Source: a virus. Taken from it: a DNA stretch of 20,813 bases. Shown here one piece after another: positions 1-8,769 of the stretch. The stretch covers positions 1 to 20,813 of the IMG/VR virus record IMGVR_UViG_3300005830_000044. One strand, given 5' to 3'. The translations under genes and the position numbers were made by a program. The notes beneath the pieces are model-generated. The model was not told the DNA's origin. It saw nothing but the letters and a program-made list of their open reading frames with translations, and did not search any database. Every line of letters starts with the position of its first letter. Position 1 is the first letter of the stretch.

Positions 1-3000
1 TCGGGGAGCCGTCGGGCGAGAAGTACCCGGACGTCACGGCCTGATAAGCCTTCAGCATCCACGCCTTCGCGTGCCGGAAGACGCCGCGCAGCTCCTCGCT
101 CGGGGGCCTGCCTTCCATTAGGTACAGCTCGAAGGCGCGGGCGAACTTCTCGTGATCGGCGTCGGTAATCGCTGCGTCGGGGTCCGCGTTCAGCCACTTC
201 TTAAGCGTCGCGAGATCCCTACCGATCTCCGCGTACTTCAGCGCGTCGCGCTCCATGCGCGCGAGGAAGTAGTGTCCGAACTCGTGGAGCAGGCTGGTGA
301 GGTCGGCCTTCTGCGTGAGCTTGATCGTCACGCTACGGAGCTGCGGGTCGGTGAGGTCGATCGAGCCGCGCTCTTTCTGATAGAGAGCGCGCTTCACCTC
401 GATCCGCGAGTCGTCGTAGATCACGTAGTTTCGTACGTCGCTGGAGTCACCGATGTACGTGTGGCCGGGGATGCCGGCCTCGCGGAGGAACTCGGACGCC
501 TTCGCGTTCTCCTCTCTCCCAAGAGCGCCAGATCGCCCCTCGCCTCCGGCGATGAGGTAGTACAGCGCAGCACCGGTCGAGTCTTCTTCTGCGATCTTGC
601 CCGCGAGATCGTCTTCGATGCGGAACACAATCTCTTTGAGTGCGTCGCCTGAGTAGATCTCTTGACCGCGCTCCGTCTTCGCGAACGCGAGGATCTTCGC
701 TGCGATCTCAGGCTGCTCGCTGAGCGGCTCGTCCCAATCCATCAGCTCATGCAGGTCGGGGATGTCGGCCTCGAAGACGTTGCCCGGCTTCTTGACTTGG
801 ATCTGAACCCCTCGATCGCGAAGCTCGCGGATCAAACGCAACGCCAACTTCGCAACGGACGAAGTCCTTTCGGAAAGAGCCAGTAGCTCCGATCCGGGTA
901 GAATGGTTTTCTTCGTTTCTAAATCTTGTCGCACTTTAAGGAGAGTGTACGCAACGTAATCAGCCAGTGAACTTTCAGCTTCTTCGTATATGTCTGACAC
1001 GTTGGTCAGACCTCTACCTTCCACCGCCAACCGAACACGTGCAGCAGCGAGATCAGACGCCTCACCAAGTAACTTTTCTTCCTCGGCAGCCACCCGCCCA
1101 ACGTGCCTGAAGAAATCGAAATCACTGGAAGGCCGTGTGGGGCGATGGCGCGACGGCAAACGGCCGACCGCGTCGTAGAAAGAAGCGTCATCTCCGTAGA
1201 AGATCTGCGTCGATCCGCGACTCAGGTTGCGCCGGTAGTACTCCGCAATCGCCTGCTTCGACGTGAAGTACAGTCCGTAACCGTACGCTTGCGCCCCCTC
1301 TCCCGTGCCGACGTGCTGAAGAGAGAAGCGGTCCCCTTCGAGCCGCCTCCGGCCCGTGCCGTGGAAGGCGGACTGCTGCAGCACACGATCTTTCGAGTCT
1401 TCGAGGAGCCGGCCCTGCTTGTCCGTGAGATCGAGGATTCCCGTCGCGGTGTCCTCGACGTCCGGCGCTTCGAGATGATCGACGGCGTTCTTCTGCGCTG
1501 TGATGCCTGCGTCGTAGTCAGCGACGTAGAGACCCGAGCCGCGCTCGTACTCGCTCACCGTCGGGTCGTACACCATGAAGACGACGTCGGGCCGCCCGTT
1601 GTTCCATCGATCGTATCTCTCGTAGTCCCAGCCCGGCGGCGCGTACTCGTCGTTCCACGCGAGCCGCGCGACGGCGCGGAAGTGCTGTCGGCCGTACAGC
1701 TCGGGCAGCGCCGTGTCGAAGCAGTCGAGCCGACGGCCACCCTCCGCTACCGCCCGCTGGATGAGCGCGGACACAGCACCGCGCTGGCCGTCGGGATGAC
1801 GAAAGACGGAGACGATGTCGTCGTCCTTGAGCGCGAAGCCCGCCTTCCCGTCCGGAGTAAGGTAGGTCTTCATCGATGCGTACTCTTCGGGTGAGTACAG
1901 AGTCACCGCCGCGCCGGAGGGGTTCGCTTCCTTCGCCGCGGCGATGGCGGAGTGGAACTCGTCCGAAGGCGCGACACCTAGGTCGTCGGGGACATATCCG
2001 AGGGCGGCTTGCTGGGCAATCCGAACTCCAGATCCTCTAGTATCTTGTCGTACTCCGTCGGCTCCTCCCAGGAGGGCTTCAGCAGCGCGTCGAGCAGCAG
2101 CGTTCTCTCCTCCTCGCCGACTTTCGAGAGCAGCTCGAAGAATCCCGAGCCGATCTCGTTCGAGCTGCTTGTCTCCGCGCTCGGAGGTTGCGGAGAGTTC
2201 GGCGAAGACGGACTCGGTGGCTCGCCGAGCTTGGTAGACGTGCTCAAGTCGCTGGGCGGCTCGCTGGAGGGCGGCGGCCCCACGATCTCCGAGAGGAGCC
2301 GTAGGCGCTCTTCCTCGATCTTCGCTCGGTCGTCGAGCAACTGCTTGATCTCTGAACGTACGTAGCTGTTCGAGTCGTCCACCGTATCCCCCTGCTTGGA
2401 GTAGGTCCGTAATCTTCGCGTCTTGAGCCAACATCAGATCGAAGTCGGGCGTCCCCGTGACGTCCACCGATCGCGCCGCCGCCATCTCAGGAATTGTGGG
2501 CGAAGATACCTTGCGCGCCTCGGTGTACGATTTCGCCCAGCTCCACGTCGTCTCTTGTACTTCAGCGGGTGTCCACACCTGACCGGTGCGCTCGGTGAGG
2601 ATGCGGGCCGCCTCGCGGAAGCGCGCCGAGATCGCGGCGTAGAGAAGCGGTGTCGTGATGTCCTCGCCCACCAAGCTAAACATCGCCGCTACCCAGGCGT
2701 CGGCCGTCACCGCGTTCATGTTGCCGCGCAGATTCGAGAAGAAGCTGCGTACCTTGTCCGTGCGGAAGACGATGCTCTCGGGATCGGCGGAGGTGAGCGC
2801 GATCGTGGCGTTGCCCGCCCACGCATTGAAGTTCCGCACGCTGCGCACGATCCGATCGACGACGGCGGGGTCGGAGGGACGTCCCGCTTCGTTCCACGCG
2901 CGCCACATCTTGAGCGCCGCTACGACGTTATCGCGTACACCGGTCTGCGGGCTCGTCGCCGCGAGCAGCGCCGTGAAGCGTGCCGCATCCTCACCGAAGA

Positions 3001-5860
3001 CGAACTCGATCGTGCGCTGGGAGTTGGCGTACCAACCCTTCTTCGCCGCGCCCGAGATCGCCATCGCCGCCAGCTCTTCCGCAGTCGTGCTCAGTCCGGC
3101 GATCTGGTCCGCGATCTTGTTCACGAGGTGCGGCTTCTTCGCCGTGTCCAACGGCGTGAGATACGGAAGCGCGCGCTTGGCTTGCGGCGTCAGCTCCGTC
3201 TTCTTCTTTTGCTCCAGCGTACGACGACGACCCTCTTCCGCGTACGTCTCGTTGCTGAGCTGAGAGATCACGTCCTCGTTGGTCGTCTTCGATAGATCGA
3301 TCCCGCGCGACTCGACGACGCGTCGCATCGACTCTACCTGGCGTCGTGCCCGGAGATCTCGCGCCGTGCGTACGCGACGCTCCTTGGTACTCGCCTTCTT
3401 CTCTTCCGGCGTGAGCGTCGGGGGTGTGGGAGCCTGAGCCCCTGCCGCCTCTTGCGAAACGGCAGGGGTAGGCTCTGCGGGAGAAACTGCGGATTGGGAA
3501 CCTCCCACCGCAGACGCAGACGGGCTTTCGGGTGACTCGACCGCGTTCTCCTGCTCAGTCGTGGTCGCAGCAGCGGGCGACGTCGCGGGCTCTTCGAGCG
3601 TGTCTACGGCGACAGGCTTCTCGACAGTCTCATTGCGCAGCGTGTCGAGCGCGACGTTCGCTTCCTGCGTCGTCATCGCCTCCATGCGGCTCTCATCGAT
3701 CTTGATCTGCGGCACACCCTCGTCGTTGAGTACCGCGCCCAGCGTGCGGCCCGTCTTCTTCGCGAGAGTCTCCATACCCGCGAGCCAGACCTTGGCCTGC
3801 GCGGCAGCAGTCGCTTCGTCGAACGGCCCCGCGTTCACGATCTGTGAGTACACGGAGTTGAAGATCGTGCTGCGTGCCTCGGCGTCGGGCGTTGCGGATT
3901 CCGTCTCGGAGGGCGACGTCAGCTCGTCGAGCATCCTCGCTTGGTCGCCGATCTGCTTCACGAATAGGTCGGCTTCCTTCTTCGACATCCCCACCGGATC
4001 GAAACGCGCCTCGTCGCCCACGAGCGCCGACATCTTCTCGTTCGCTGCGATGTACGCCGCGTAGGTAGGCAGATCGATCGCGACGTCCGCCCCCGTAGCG
4101 CGGGCCTTCTCCACCTCCTGGGCGAGGCCCGGCGCGGCCGACGCGAGCGCAGAGCCTTCGGGGGACTGCAAGAGCTTGCGCGTCACTTCGTGGGGCAGGT
4201 AGACGTGCGAGACGCCCGCCTGCTCGGAGACGTGCGAGAGCCACCCACGCAACATCTCGGGGTCCGTGCTCGCCGCCTTCGAGCCCTTCAGCACCTCGCC
4301 GATCTTGGTCGCCGCCGCGCTCGACGACTTCGCACGCGCGGCCTGAGTCATGTTCCAGCCGCCCGTGATGGCCCGTCCGCCCGCAGCGACACCGAGACCG
4401 CCGACGGCACCGAAGTAGCCCGCCTCACCCGTGCGCGCGGCGATCGCCTCCCAGCCCGTGAGCGCCACCCCCTCGCGGGTCGTGTACGAGAACCGCTTCA
4501 CGTTCTCATCAGCGAACGGGTTCAGGTGCATCTCAGCGAGCTTGCTGAGCACCGCCTGCTGAGGCTTCGAGTACGGATCCCACATCCCGACTTCGAACGC
4601 CATCGGGAGATCGGTGAACGCACCCTTGTTCGCCGCGGTCAGAATCCCGACGAGATCGCCGAAGATCGCCACGAACTCTTGCGACGCCTCTTGCATACCG
4701 TTCTCGACTGCGCCCGACGCGAGCGCGCCGCCGAGGTTGTCGATCATCGGGGCGAGCGCCTTGTTACGGAGCAGCAGCGTCACGAGCCCGCGTGACTTGT
4801 TACCGAACAGCTCGGCGAACCCAGGGATCCGGCCGAACGCCGCCTCGACCTGTAGGTGCTCTAAGAATCCGTTGGGTACGCCCACCATGATCGAGAGCGC
4901 ACGGTTCACGTTCACCGAGTTGCCGTTCTCTCGATTGGCGAGGTACCACGCGAGACCCTCCGCCTTCATCATCGAATAGTTCGACCCGATCAGCGTGCCG
5001 AGACGCCAGCCCTCGACAGCACCGACGACCGCCGCAGGGATCTGTCCTCCGGGCGGAGCGAGGAGCGCAGAGAGTCCCGCCCCCGCAATCGCCGAAATCC
5101 CTCCCACGAGAGAGGACTTCGCTCCGTACTCCAGTGTCTGCGCGGTGAAGTTCGCCGTCGCGCCGGGCACGTCCCGCAGAATGGACAGCGCCTCATCCGC
5201 TAGCGCCGCCGCGCCTCCCGACACGATCACAGAGGGGTCGTCCTCGATCGACCCCTGCACACGCGACTTGAAGAACTCGACGTCGTCTCCAGCGAAGTAG
5301 TTGATCTGCTTCTCCGCCATGAGCTTCTGAATCTGTCGCTCGATCTCGGGCGATGCGTACCCCGTCGGCGAGATGAACGCCTGCCCCGCCAGCTCCGTGA
5401 GGTCGGACTGTACGCCCGCCTGATGCACGCCCTGCTTGACGTCGAGCCACATCTTCTTCGCGGTACTGAGGCCCGAGATTGCGTCGGGCGTGAACTTCTC
5501 GATGGCGTTGGGCGCTTCGAGGAACGACGGCAGCTCCGGCACGAGCTGCGTCGCGTCGTTGCGCCGCTTGTTCTGCGCCTCGATCGCGAGGTAGCCGGGG
5601 TCGAGGTGCGCGACCTCGTCGGGCAGCCCGAGCGTGCGTGCGTTGTTGACCGACTCGACGACGGCGTCAGGGTCGGTGTCGAAGATCGTCTGCGGTGTGC
5701 GGCGCTCCTGCCGCACTTGCCCGAGCAAGCTATTGAACTCGGCGACCTCCTCGTCGATCGTCTTCGGAGCGAGCGGCTTCGGCGGCGTAGCGGGGGTCGG
5801 AGCGGGACCGCCCAACGTGATGTTGGTATCCGTGACCCCCGTGAGCAGCCCCTCACTCAT
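1..5860 (-). CDS. Giant polyvalent ejection-type protein (gp16 position), 3' end outside window
   Basis: The frame opens with ATG at 5860, overlapping the upstream stop as ATGA, and stays open to base 1, giving at least 1953 codons with no stop; the C terminus lies outside the window. Visible parts: a Gly/Ala-rich hydrophobic stretch (about residues 252-291); a segment with GADVAIDLPTYAAYI (about 590-605) of a kind seen in large podovirus virion proteins; a Pro/Ser/Ala-rich linker (about 748-817); a DUF7178-like domain with KVRSFFSNL (about 920-1115); a GNAT-like domain with GRRLDCFDTALPELYG and LAWNDEYAPPGWDYE (about 1304-1440); an ADP-ribosyltransferase region beginning FHGT (1499) with GYGLYFTS; and a zincin motif HEFGH (1859-1863) followed by FARAFELYLMEG. 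Such fusions are known as phage polyvalent proteins. Position after gp14/gp15-like genes suggests an ejected internal virion protein; this is inference. No lytic transglycosylase motif was seen. Residues about 1157-1291 are in doubt (frame conflict at 1988-2392). Confidence 0.85.
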   Translation of the reverse strand, partial: MSEGLLTGVTDTNITLGGPAPTPATPPKPLAPKTIDEEVAEFNSLLGQVRQERRTPQTIFDTDPDAVVESVNNARTLGLPDEVAHLDPGYLAIEAQNKRRNDATQLVPELPSFLEAPNAIEKFTPDAISGLSTAKKMWLDVKQGVHQAGVQSDLTELAGQAFISPTGYASPEIERQIQKLMAEKQINYFAGDDVEFFKSRVQGSIEDDPSVIVSGGAAALADEALSILRDVPGATANFTAQTLEYGAKSSLVGGISAIAGAGLSALLAPPGGQIPAAVVGAVEGWRLGTLIGSNYSMMKAEGLAWYLANRENGNSVNVNRALSIMVGVPNGFLEHLQVEAAFGRIPGFAELFGNKSRGLVTLLLRNKALAPMIDNLGGALASGAVENGMQEASQEFVAIFGDLVGILTAANKGAFTDLPMAFEVGMWDPYSKPQQAVLSKLAEMHLNPFADENVKRFSYTTREGVALTGWEAIAARTGEAGYFGAVGGLGVAAGGRAITGGWNMTQAARAKSSSAAATKIGEVLKGSKAASTDPEMLRGWLSHVSEQAGVSHVYLPHEVTRKLLQSPEGSALASAAPGLAQEVEKARATGADVAIDLPTYAAYIAANEKMSALVGDEARFDPVGMSKKEADLFVKQIGDQARMLDELTSPSETESATPDAEARSTIFNSVYSQIVNAGPFDEATAAAQAKVWLAGMETLAKKTGRTLGAVLNDEGVPQIKIDESRMEAMTTQEANVALDTLRNETVEKPVAVDTLEEPATSPAAATTTEQENAVESPESPSASAVGGSQSAVSPAEPTPAVSQEAAGAQAPTPPTLTPEEKKASTKERRVRTARDLRARRQVESMRRVVESRGIDLSKTTNEDVISQLSNETYAEEGRRRTLEQKKKTELTPQAKRALPYLTPLDTAKKPHLVNKIADQIAGLSTTAEELAAMAISGAAKKGWYANSQRTIEFVFGEDAARFTALLAATSPQTGVRDNVVAALKMWRAWNEAGRPSDPAVVDRIVRSVRNFNAWAGNATIALTSADPESIVFRTDKVRSFFSNLRGNMNAVTADAWVAAMFSLVGEDITTPLLYAAISARFREAARILTERTGQVWTPAEVQETTWSWAKSYTEARKVSSPTIPEMAAARSVDVTGTPDFDLMLAQDAKITDLLQAGGYGGRLEQLRTFRDQAVARRPSEDRGRAPTAPLGDRGAAALQRAAQRLEHVYQARRATESVFAELSATSERGDKQLERDRLGILRAALESRRGGENAAARRAAEALLGGADGVRQDTRGSGVRIAQQAALGYVPDDLGVAPSDEFHSAIAAAKEANPSGAAVTLYSPEEYASMKTYLTPDGKAGFALKDDDIVSVFRHPDGQRGAVSALIQRAVAEGGRRLDCFDTALPELYGRQHFRAVARLAWNDEYAPPGWDYERYDRWNNGRPDVVFMVYDPTVSEYERGSGLYVADYDAGITAQKNAVDHLEAPDVEDTATGILDLTDKQGRLLEDSKDRVLQQSAFHGTGRRRLEGDRFSLQHVGTGEGAQAYGYGLYFTSKQAIAEYYRRNLSRGSTQIFYGDDASFYDAVGRLPSRHRPTRPSSDFDFFRHVGRVAAEEEKLLGEASDLAAARVRLAVEGRGLTNVSDIYEEAESSLADYVAYTLLKVRQDLETKKTILPGSELLALSERTSSVAKLALRLIRELRDRGVQIQVKKPGNVFEADIPDLHELMDWDEPLSEQPEIAAKILAFAKTERGQEIYSGDALKEIVFRIEDDLAGKIAEEDSTGAALYYLIAGGEGRSGALGREENAKASEFLREAGIPGHTYIGDSSDVRNYVIYDDSRIEVKRALYQKERGSIDLTDPQLRSVTIKLTQKADLTSLLHEFGHYFLARMERDALKYAEIGRDLATLKKWLNADPDAAITDADHEKFARAFELYLMEGRPPSEELRGVFRHAKAWMLKAYQAVTSGYFSPDGSP
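1988..2392 (-). other. Segment of the giant gene whose coding signal lies in another frame
   Basis: The giant gene's frame is open here but reads as low-complexity Arg/Ala/Gly text, and by hand count only about 47% of its codons end in G or C. The frame one base later has about 84% G/C-ending codons and reads as ordinary protein, for example SEIKQLLDDRAKIEEERLRL and PTEYDKILEDLEFGLPSKP. That frame has its own GTG (2382) and TAG (1978-1980), so a nested 134-residue gene with an AGGGGG ribosome site is formally possible. Deleting one base in the CCCCC run (2388-2392, plus strand) and adding one in the GGGG run (1988-1991) would join all three parts into one natural protein, reading LLQAGDTVDDSNS at the first joint and PPSDMSPDDLGVAPSDEF at the second. 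Two compensating homopolymer indels, real or from sequencing, are the likeliest explanation. Confidence 0.7.
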
Positions 5861-7815
5861 CGCGTGTTCCGCTTCGCAGCCACCGCGGCTACCTCTTCTT
5901 CCGTCAGTACGTCGCCCGCAGCCGCACGCTCCTGCACCCACTTCCCGAGGGCGTCTACGCCGAAGCCGTACTTCGCGGCCCACTGCTGCACTCGCGCCGT
6001 CGGATCTTCAGTGAGGTGCTTCGGCTTCGTCGCTCCGATCACTTCCTTGAGCACCTCTTCTTCCTGCCCGGGAGCCTTGCCTCGCATCTCGTCGTGCAGC
6101 GTGAGCAGCTCCAGCTCCGTCAGCTCGTGACTGAACTTGTGTCGGGCCAGAGTGGTTGCGCTCTCGATCTCGAAGTACGACAGACCTGTCTTCTGCGACA
6201 TCGTGTAACGATCCGACACGGTGTCTTCCGAGATGCCCGACGGATTGCCCGCCGATTCCCAAGCGTTCGTAATCGCCTCCTTCTCTTTGTCGGGGACGTC
6301 GTCGTACGGCACGGTCTCGAACGCATACACGTCCTGTCCCCAGCGCGGCTCGTGGACTTTGCGAGAGATCCGCGCAAGCAGCGTGTTGAGATCCTCGTAG
6401 CTCGCGTCGGGCTGGAGAGAGAGCTGGAGATGCGCCTCGGACGCGAACGCTGCGCGGCGCTGAAGCGCGACAGGGCCCGTACCGGGGAACAGAGACTTCG
6501 CGATGTTGTTGATCTGACTATTCGCAAAGTCCTGTGTCATGAATCCGCGCCGCGTCGTCTCCCCTCGCCGCGCCTCTGCGGTGCGCTTCACGAGATCTTC
6601 GTACCTGCTCTGCGTGAGTCGTCCGTAGTACCTGAACGGAGAAAAGTCCGGGTCGCGTAGCTGCGAATCGCTGAGAGAGAACGCTTCGAGCAGCGCCTCC
6701 GGGTCCGACGATGTCGCGCCCTTCTCGCGCCGTAGCACCTCGGCCCGTAGAGCGCGCGTCGCGGAAGGCGCGAGATCTGTCGGAATGTCGGACATCACGA
6801 ACGGGCGCACCCCGCCCGCCGCGGTCGGTACGCCGTGATCGAGCAGCGCCTGTGTCGCGATGGCGCGCTCCTCGCGGGCTGCGTTGCGGGCCGATCGAGC
6901 GGCGCGGGTACGAGCAGCGACGAGCGTACGCACCTCGTTACGGATGACCGCAGGTAGCGGTGCAATCTTCGCTTCCATCTGCTCCGGTGTTGCGTTGGAA
7001 GAAAAGATCTGGTCCGCAGTCTCGATCACCGTCTCTTTCTGGATCTGATCCGAGTACGCATCTCGTACCCGAGCGAGGGCGTCACCCGTCAGTCTGCTAC
7101 CGAACCTTTGGATGACTCCGACCATGGCGAGAGCACCATCAGCAGCAGCAGTATTGACTGCGCCCTCTACTGCGTCGCTCTGTACTTTCTTGATCTCCGC
7201 ATCGACCGCGATCTTCGCCTGCTCATCCGTTTCTGCGTCGAGTCCGTTTCTCTTCGCTCGAGCACGAACTAGAGCGGCGATTGATTCGAGATGCCCTTGG
7301 AACTCCTCGATGTCCTCCGGTGTACTGAGCGTCGCGACCAATGCCGCGCCATTCACATGTGCTGCGATGAGACCCGAGTCCACCTGATCCTCGTAGGCAT
7401 CGAGCTGCATCTGGTAGTGGCGTACGCCCCGCTCGCGCTCTTGGATAAGTGACTGATCGATCGACGCTTGCGCGATGCGCTTCGCACGGTCGTTCGGCAA
7501 AGCGGCGAGTGCTTCGTCGCGCGCCAACTTCAGAGCGGAGTCGAACTCCTGCCACGTATCCGTCGCCGCTTTCCCCTTGCGCGTGTAGTACCCACCACGG
7601 CTCTGCCCCAACTCTAAGAGCTTGTTGCGGTAGGTGTAGTCTGCATCCTTCGCCGCAACGGTGTCGGCCTGTAGATGCACCTGATCTATCGTGCCGGAAA
7701 GATCGTCGAGCCCCTTCGCGAGACCTGCGGTCGGCGAGCCGGACGGCGAGAAGACAGCCGGAGACTGGAGCTTCTCCGGCGCGACGCGATCTTGGTAGAG
7801 ATTGATCTCGCCCAT
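5857..7815 (-). CDS. Internal virion (ejection) protein, T7 gp15-like
   Basis: This is a 652-residue, mostly helical, charged protein without signal peptide or membrane segment. It begins MGEINLYQDRVAPEK and is rich in Ala, Glu, Arg and Lys throughout. Its size (T7 gp15 is about 747 residues) and its place between a gp14-like gene and a giant gp16-position gene support the call; in T7 this protein is part of the inner core and of the tube that carries DNA across the periplasm. The ATG at 7815 overlaps the upstream stop as TAATG, and its own TGA overlaps the next ATG as ATGA, so translation of the three ejection proteins is probably coupled. The assignment rests on position, size and composition; no catalytic motif was recognised. 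Confidence 0.72.
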   Translation of the reverse strand: MGEINLYQDRVAPEKLQSPAVFSPSGSPTAGLAKGLDDLSGTIDQVHLQADTVAAKDADYTYRNKLLELGQSRGGYYTRKGKAATDTWQEFDSALKLARDEALAALPNDRAKRIAQASIDQSLIQERERGVRHYQMQLDAYEDQVDSGLIAAHVNGAALVATLSTPEDIEEFQGHLESIAALVRARAKRNGLDAETDEQAKIAVDAEIKKVQSDAVEGAVNTAAADGALAMVGVIQRFGSRLTGDALARVRDAYSDQIQKETVIETADQIFSSNATPEQMEAKIAPLPAVIRNEVRTLVAARTRAARSARNAAREERAIATQALLDHGVPTAAGGVRPFVMSDIPTDLAPSATRALRAEVLRREKGATSSDPEALLEAFSLSDSQLRDPDFSPFRYYGRLTQSRYEDLVKRTAEARRGETTRRGFMTQDFANSQINNIAKSLFPGTGPVALQRRAAFASEAHLQLSLQPDASYEDLNTLLARISRKVHEPRWGQDVYAFETVPYDDVPDKEKEAITNAWESAGNPSGISEDTVSDRYTMSQKTGLSYFEIESATTLARHKFSHELTELELLTLHDEMRGKAPGQEEEVLKEVIGATKPKHLTEDPTARVQQWAAKYGFGVDALGKWVQERAAAGDVLTEEEVAAVAAKRNTR

Positions 7816-8300
7816 TAGTTGATCACTTTCGATTCAGGAGGGTGCTGCGAGCGGTACATGCCGTACGCATCTGACGCGCTCGTGAGCAGACCTCCAGCCG
7901 CATCAAATCCTGTACTGACTTCTTGGTACGTAGAAGCGAAACCCGCTTCTCTCGCACCGGTTCGCACGGCCCAGGCTTCCTTCTCTGCGTTGGATTTGAT
8001 GAGCAGGGCGTCGTACTCTCCGAGACTGAGTGTGTCTGACTGGATGTCGAGATTGGATCCGGCGTTGAGGATGAAGCCGTGACCCGCACCCTGGACGCGC
8101 TGCTGCCCGAGTACTGCGAGAACGTGATTGCGGTGTCGCTGCAGTTCGATCTCCGCGTTGCGTCGGATGTCCTCCGCTTGATACTTGGCGATCTTCTCTT
8201 GCCGTTTCGCTGCGGCGGCCTGGCCCGCGATGGCCGCGCCCGAGCCCGCAGCCGCGACGACGGCACCGAGAATTCCGACGACGAGTCCTCCATCACACAT
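7815..8300 (-). CDS. Internal virion protein, T7 gp14-like
   Basis: From the ATG at 8300 the product is 161 residues, beginning MCDGGLVVGILGAVVAAAGS. An N-terminal Gly/Ala-rich hydrophobic helix (about residues 5-30) is followed by a long charged helix with AAAKRQEKIAKYQAEDIRRN and then a Gln/Gly-rich middle. This layout is typical of gp14-type ejection proteins, which in T7 act at the host outer membrane during DNA entry. A GTG at 8309 would add three residues, but GAGGTGAG lies at ribosome-site distance from the ATG and covers that GTG, so 8300 is preferred. The start overlaps the end of the gp13-like gene by 8 bases. Family assignment comes from layout and gene order. Confidence 0.75.
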   Translation of the reverse strand: MCDGGLVVGILGAVVAAAGSGAAIAGQAAAAKRQEKIAKYQAEDIRRNAEIELQRHRNHVLAVLGQQRVQGAGHGFILNAGSNLDIQSDTLSLGEYDALLIKSNAEKEAWAVRTGAREAGFASTYQEVSTGFDAAGGLLTSASDAYGMYRSQHPPESKVIN

Positions 8301-8769
8301 TGTTCTCACCTCGCGTGAAGCGGTAGAACTTGCCGCCGCTCGGCGTCTCCCACGTCCGTTCTCGATCGATCGTGAAGCCGATCACTTCGAGCCACCGCTG
8401 CGCCACTTCGTTCTCTGCCCAGACGAAGTTCCACATGGGCAGCCCGAGCCGATCCATGCGCGCGACGTACTCACGCCCGAAGCGCACGAGGCTGAGCGGG
8501 TAGTGCGTCACCTCCTCGCTCCCGAGCATCCACGGGATGATCGCGCCCTCGAACTCGCGGTAGCCCCACATCGCGACGATCTCGTCTCGATCATCGACCG
8601 CCATCCACGCCTCGCTCGCCGTGACCAACGTCTCGCGAATCGCCACGTTGGGGGCCACGCGATCGTCGAGCGCGCGCAGTTCATCTCGGTCCACCTTGCG
8701 CAAGCACGAAGAGAAGGCATCCCCGTATTTCTCGGTCGCAGGAAGTACACGAATGGGCTCATGCGACAT
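8293..8769 (-). CDS. gp13-like GNAT-fold protein (DUF2833-like)
   Basis: The product has 158 residues with a GNAT-like pattern: a strand with EAWMAVDDRDEIVAMWGYRE, then GAIIPWMLGSEEVTHYPLSL, then a helix, and a C-terminal NEVAQRWLEVIGFTIDRE, matching the usual N-x-x-(A/S)-x-x-x-L-x-x-x-GF ending of this fold. T7 gp13 and relatives share this form and are needed for virion assembly; whether any of them transfers acetyl groups is not established. The gene lies between nozzle and gp14-like genes exactly as in T7. ATG at 8769 is preceded by GCGGAG at good spacing and overlaps the nozzle gene by 11 bases. Confidence 0.75.
   Translation of the reverse strand: MSHEPIRVLPATEKYGDAFSSCLRKVDRDELRALDDRVAPNVAIRETLVTASEAWMAVDDRDEIVAMWGYREFEGAIIPWMLGSEEVTHYPLSLVRFGREYVARMDRLGLPMWNFVWAENEVAQRWLEVIGFTIDRERTWETPSGGKFYRFTRGENNV

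Noticed and set aside
1-5860. Lytic transglycosylase domain as in T7 gp16
   Set aside because: No E-S-x-F-x-P...G-L-x-Q type motif was found in the visible part; it could still lie beyond the left edge.
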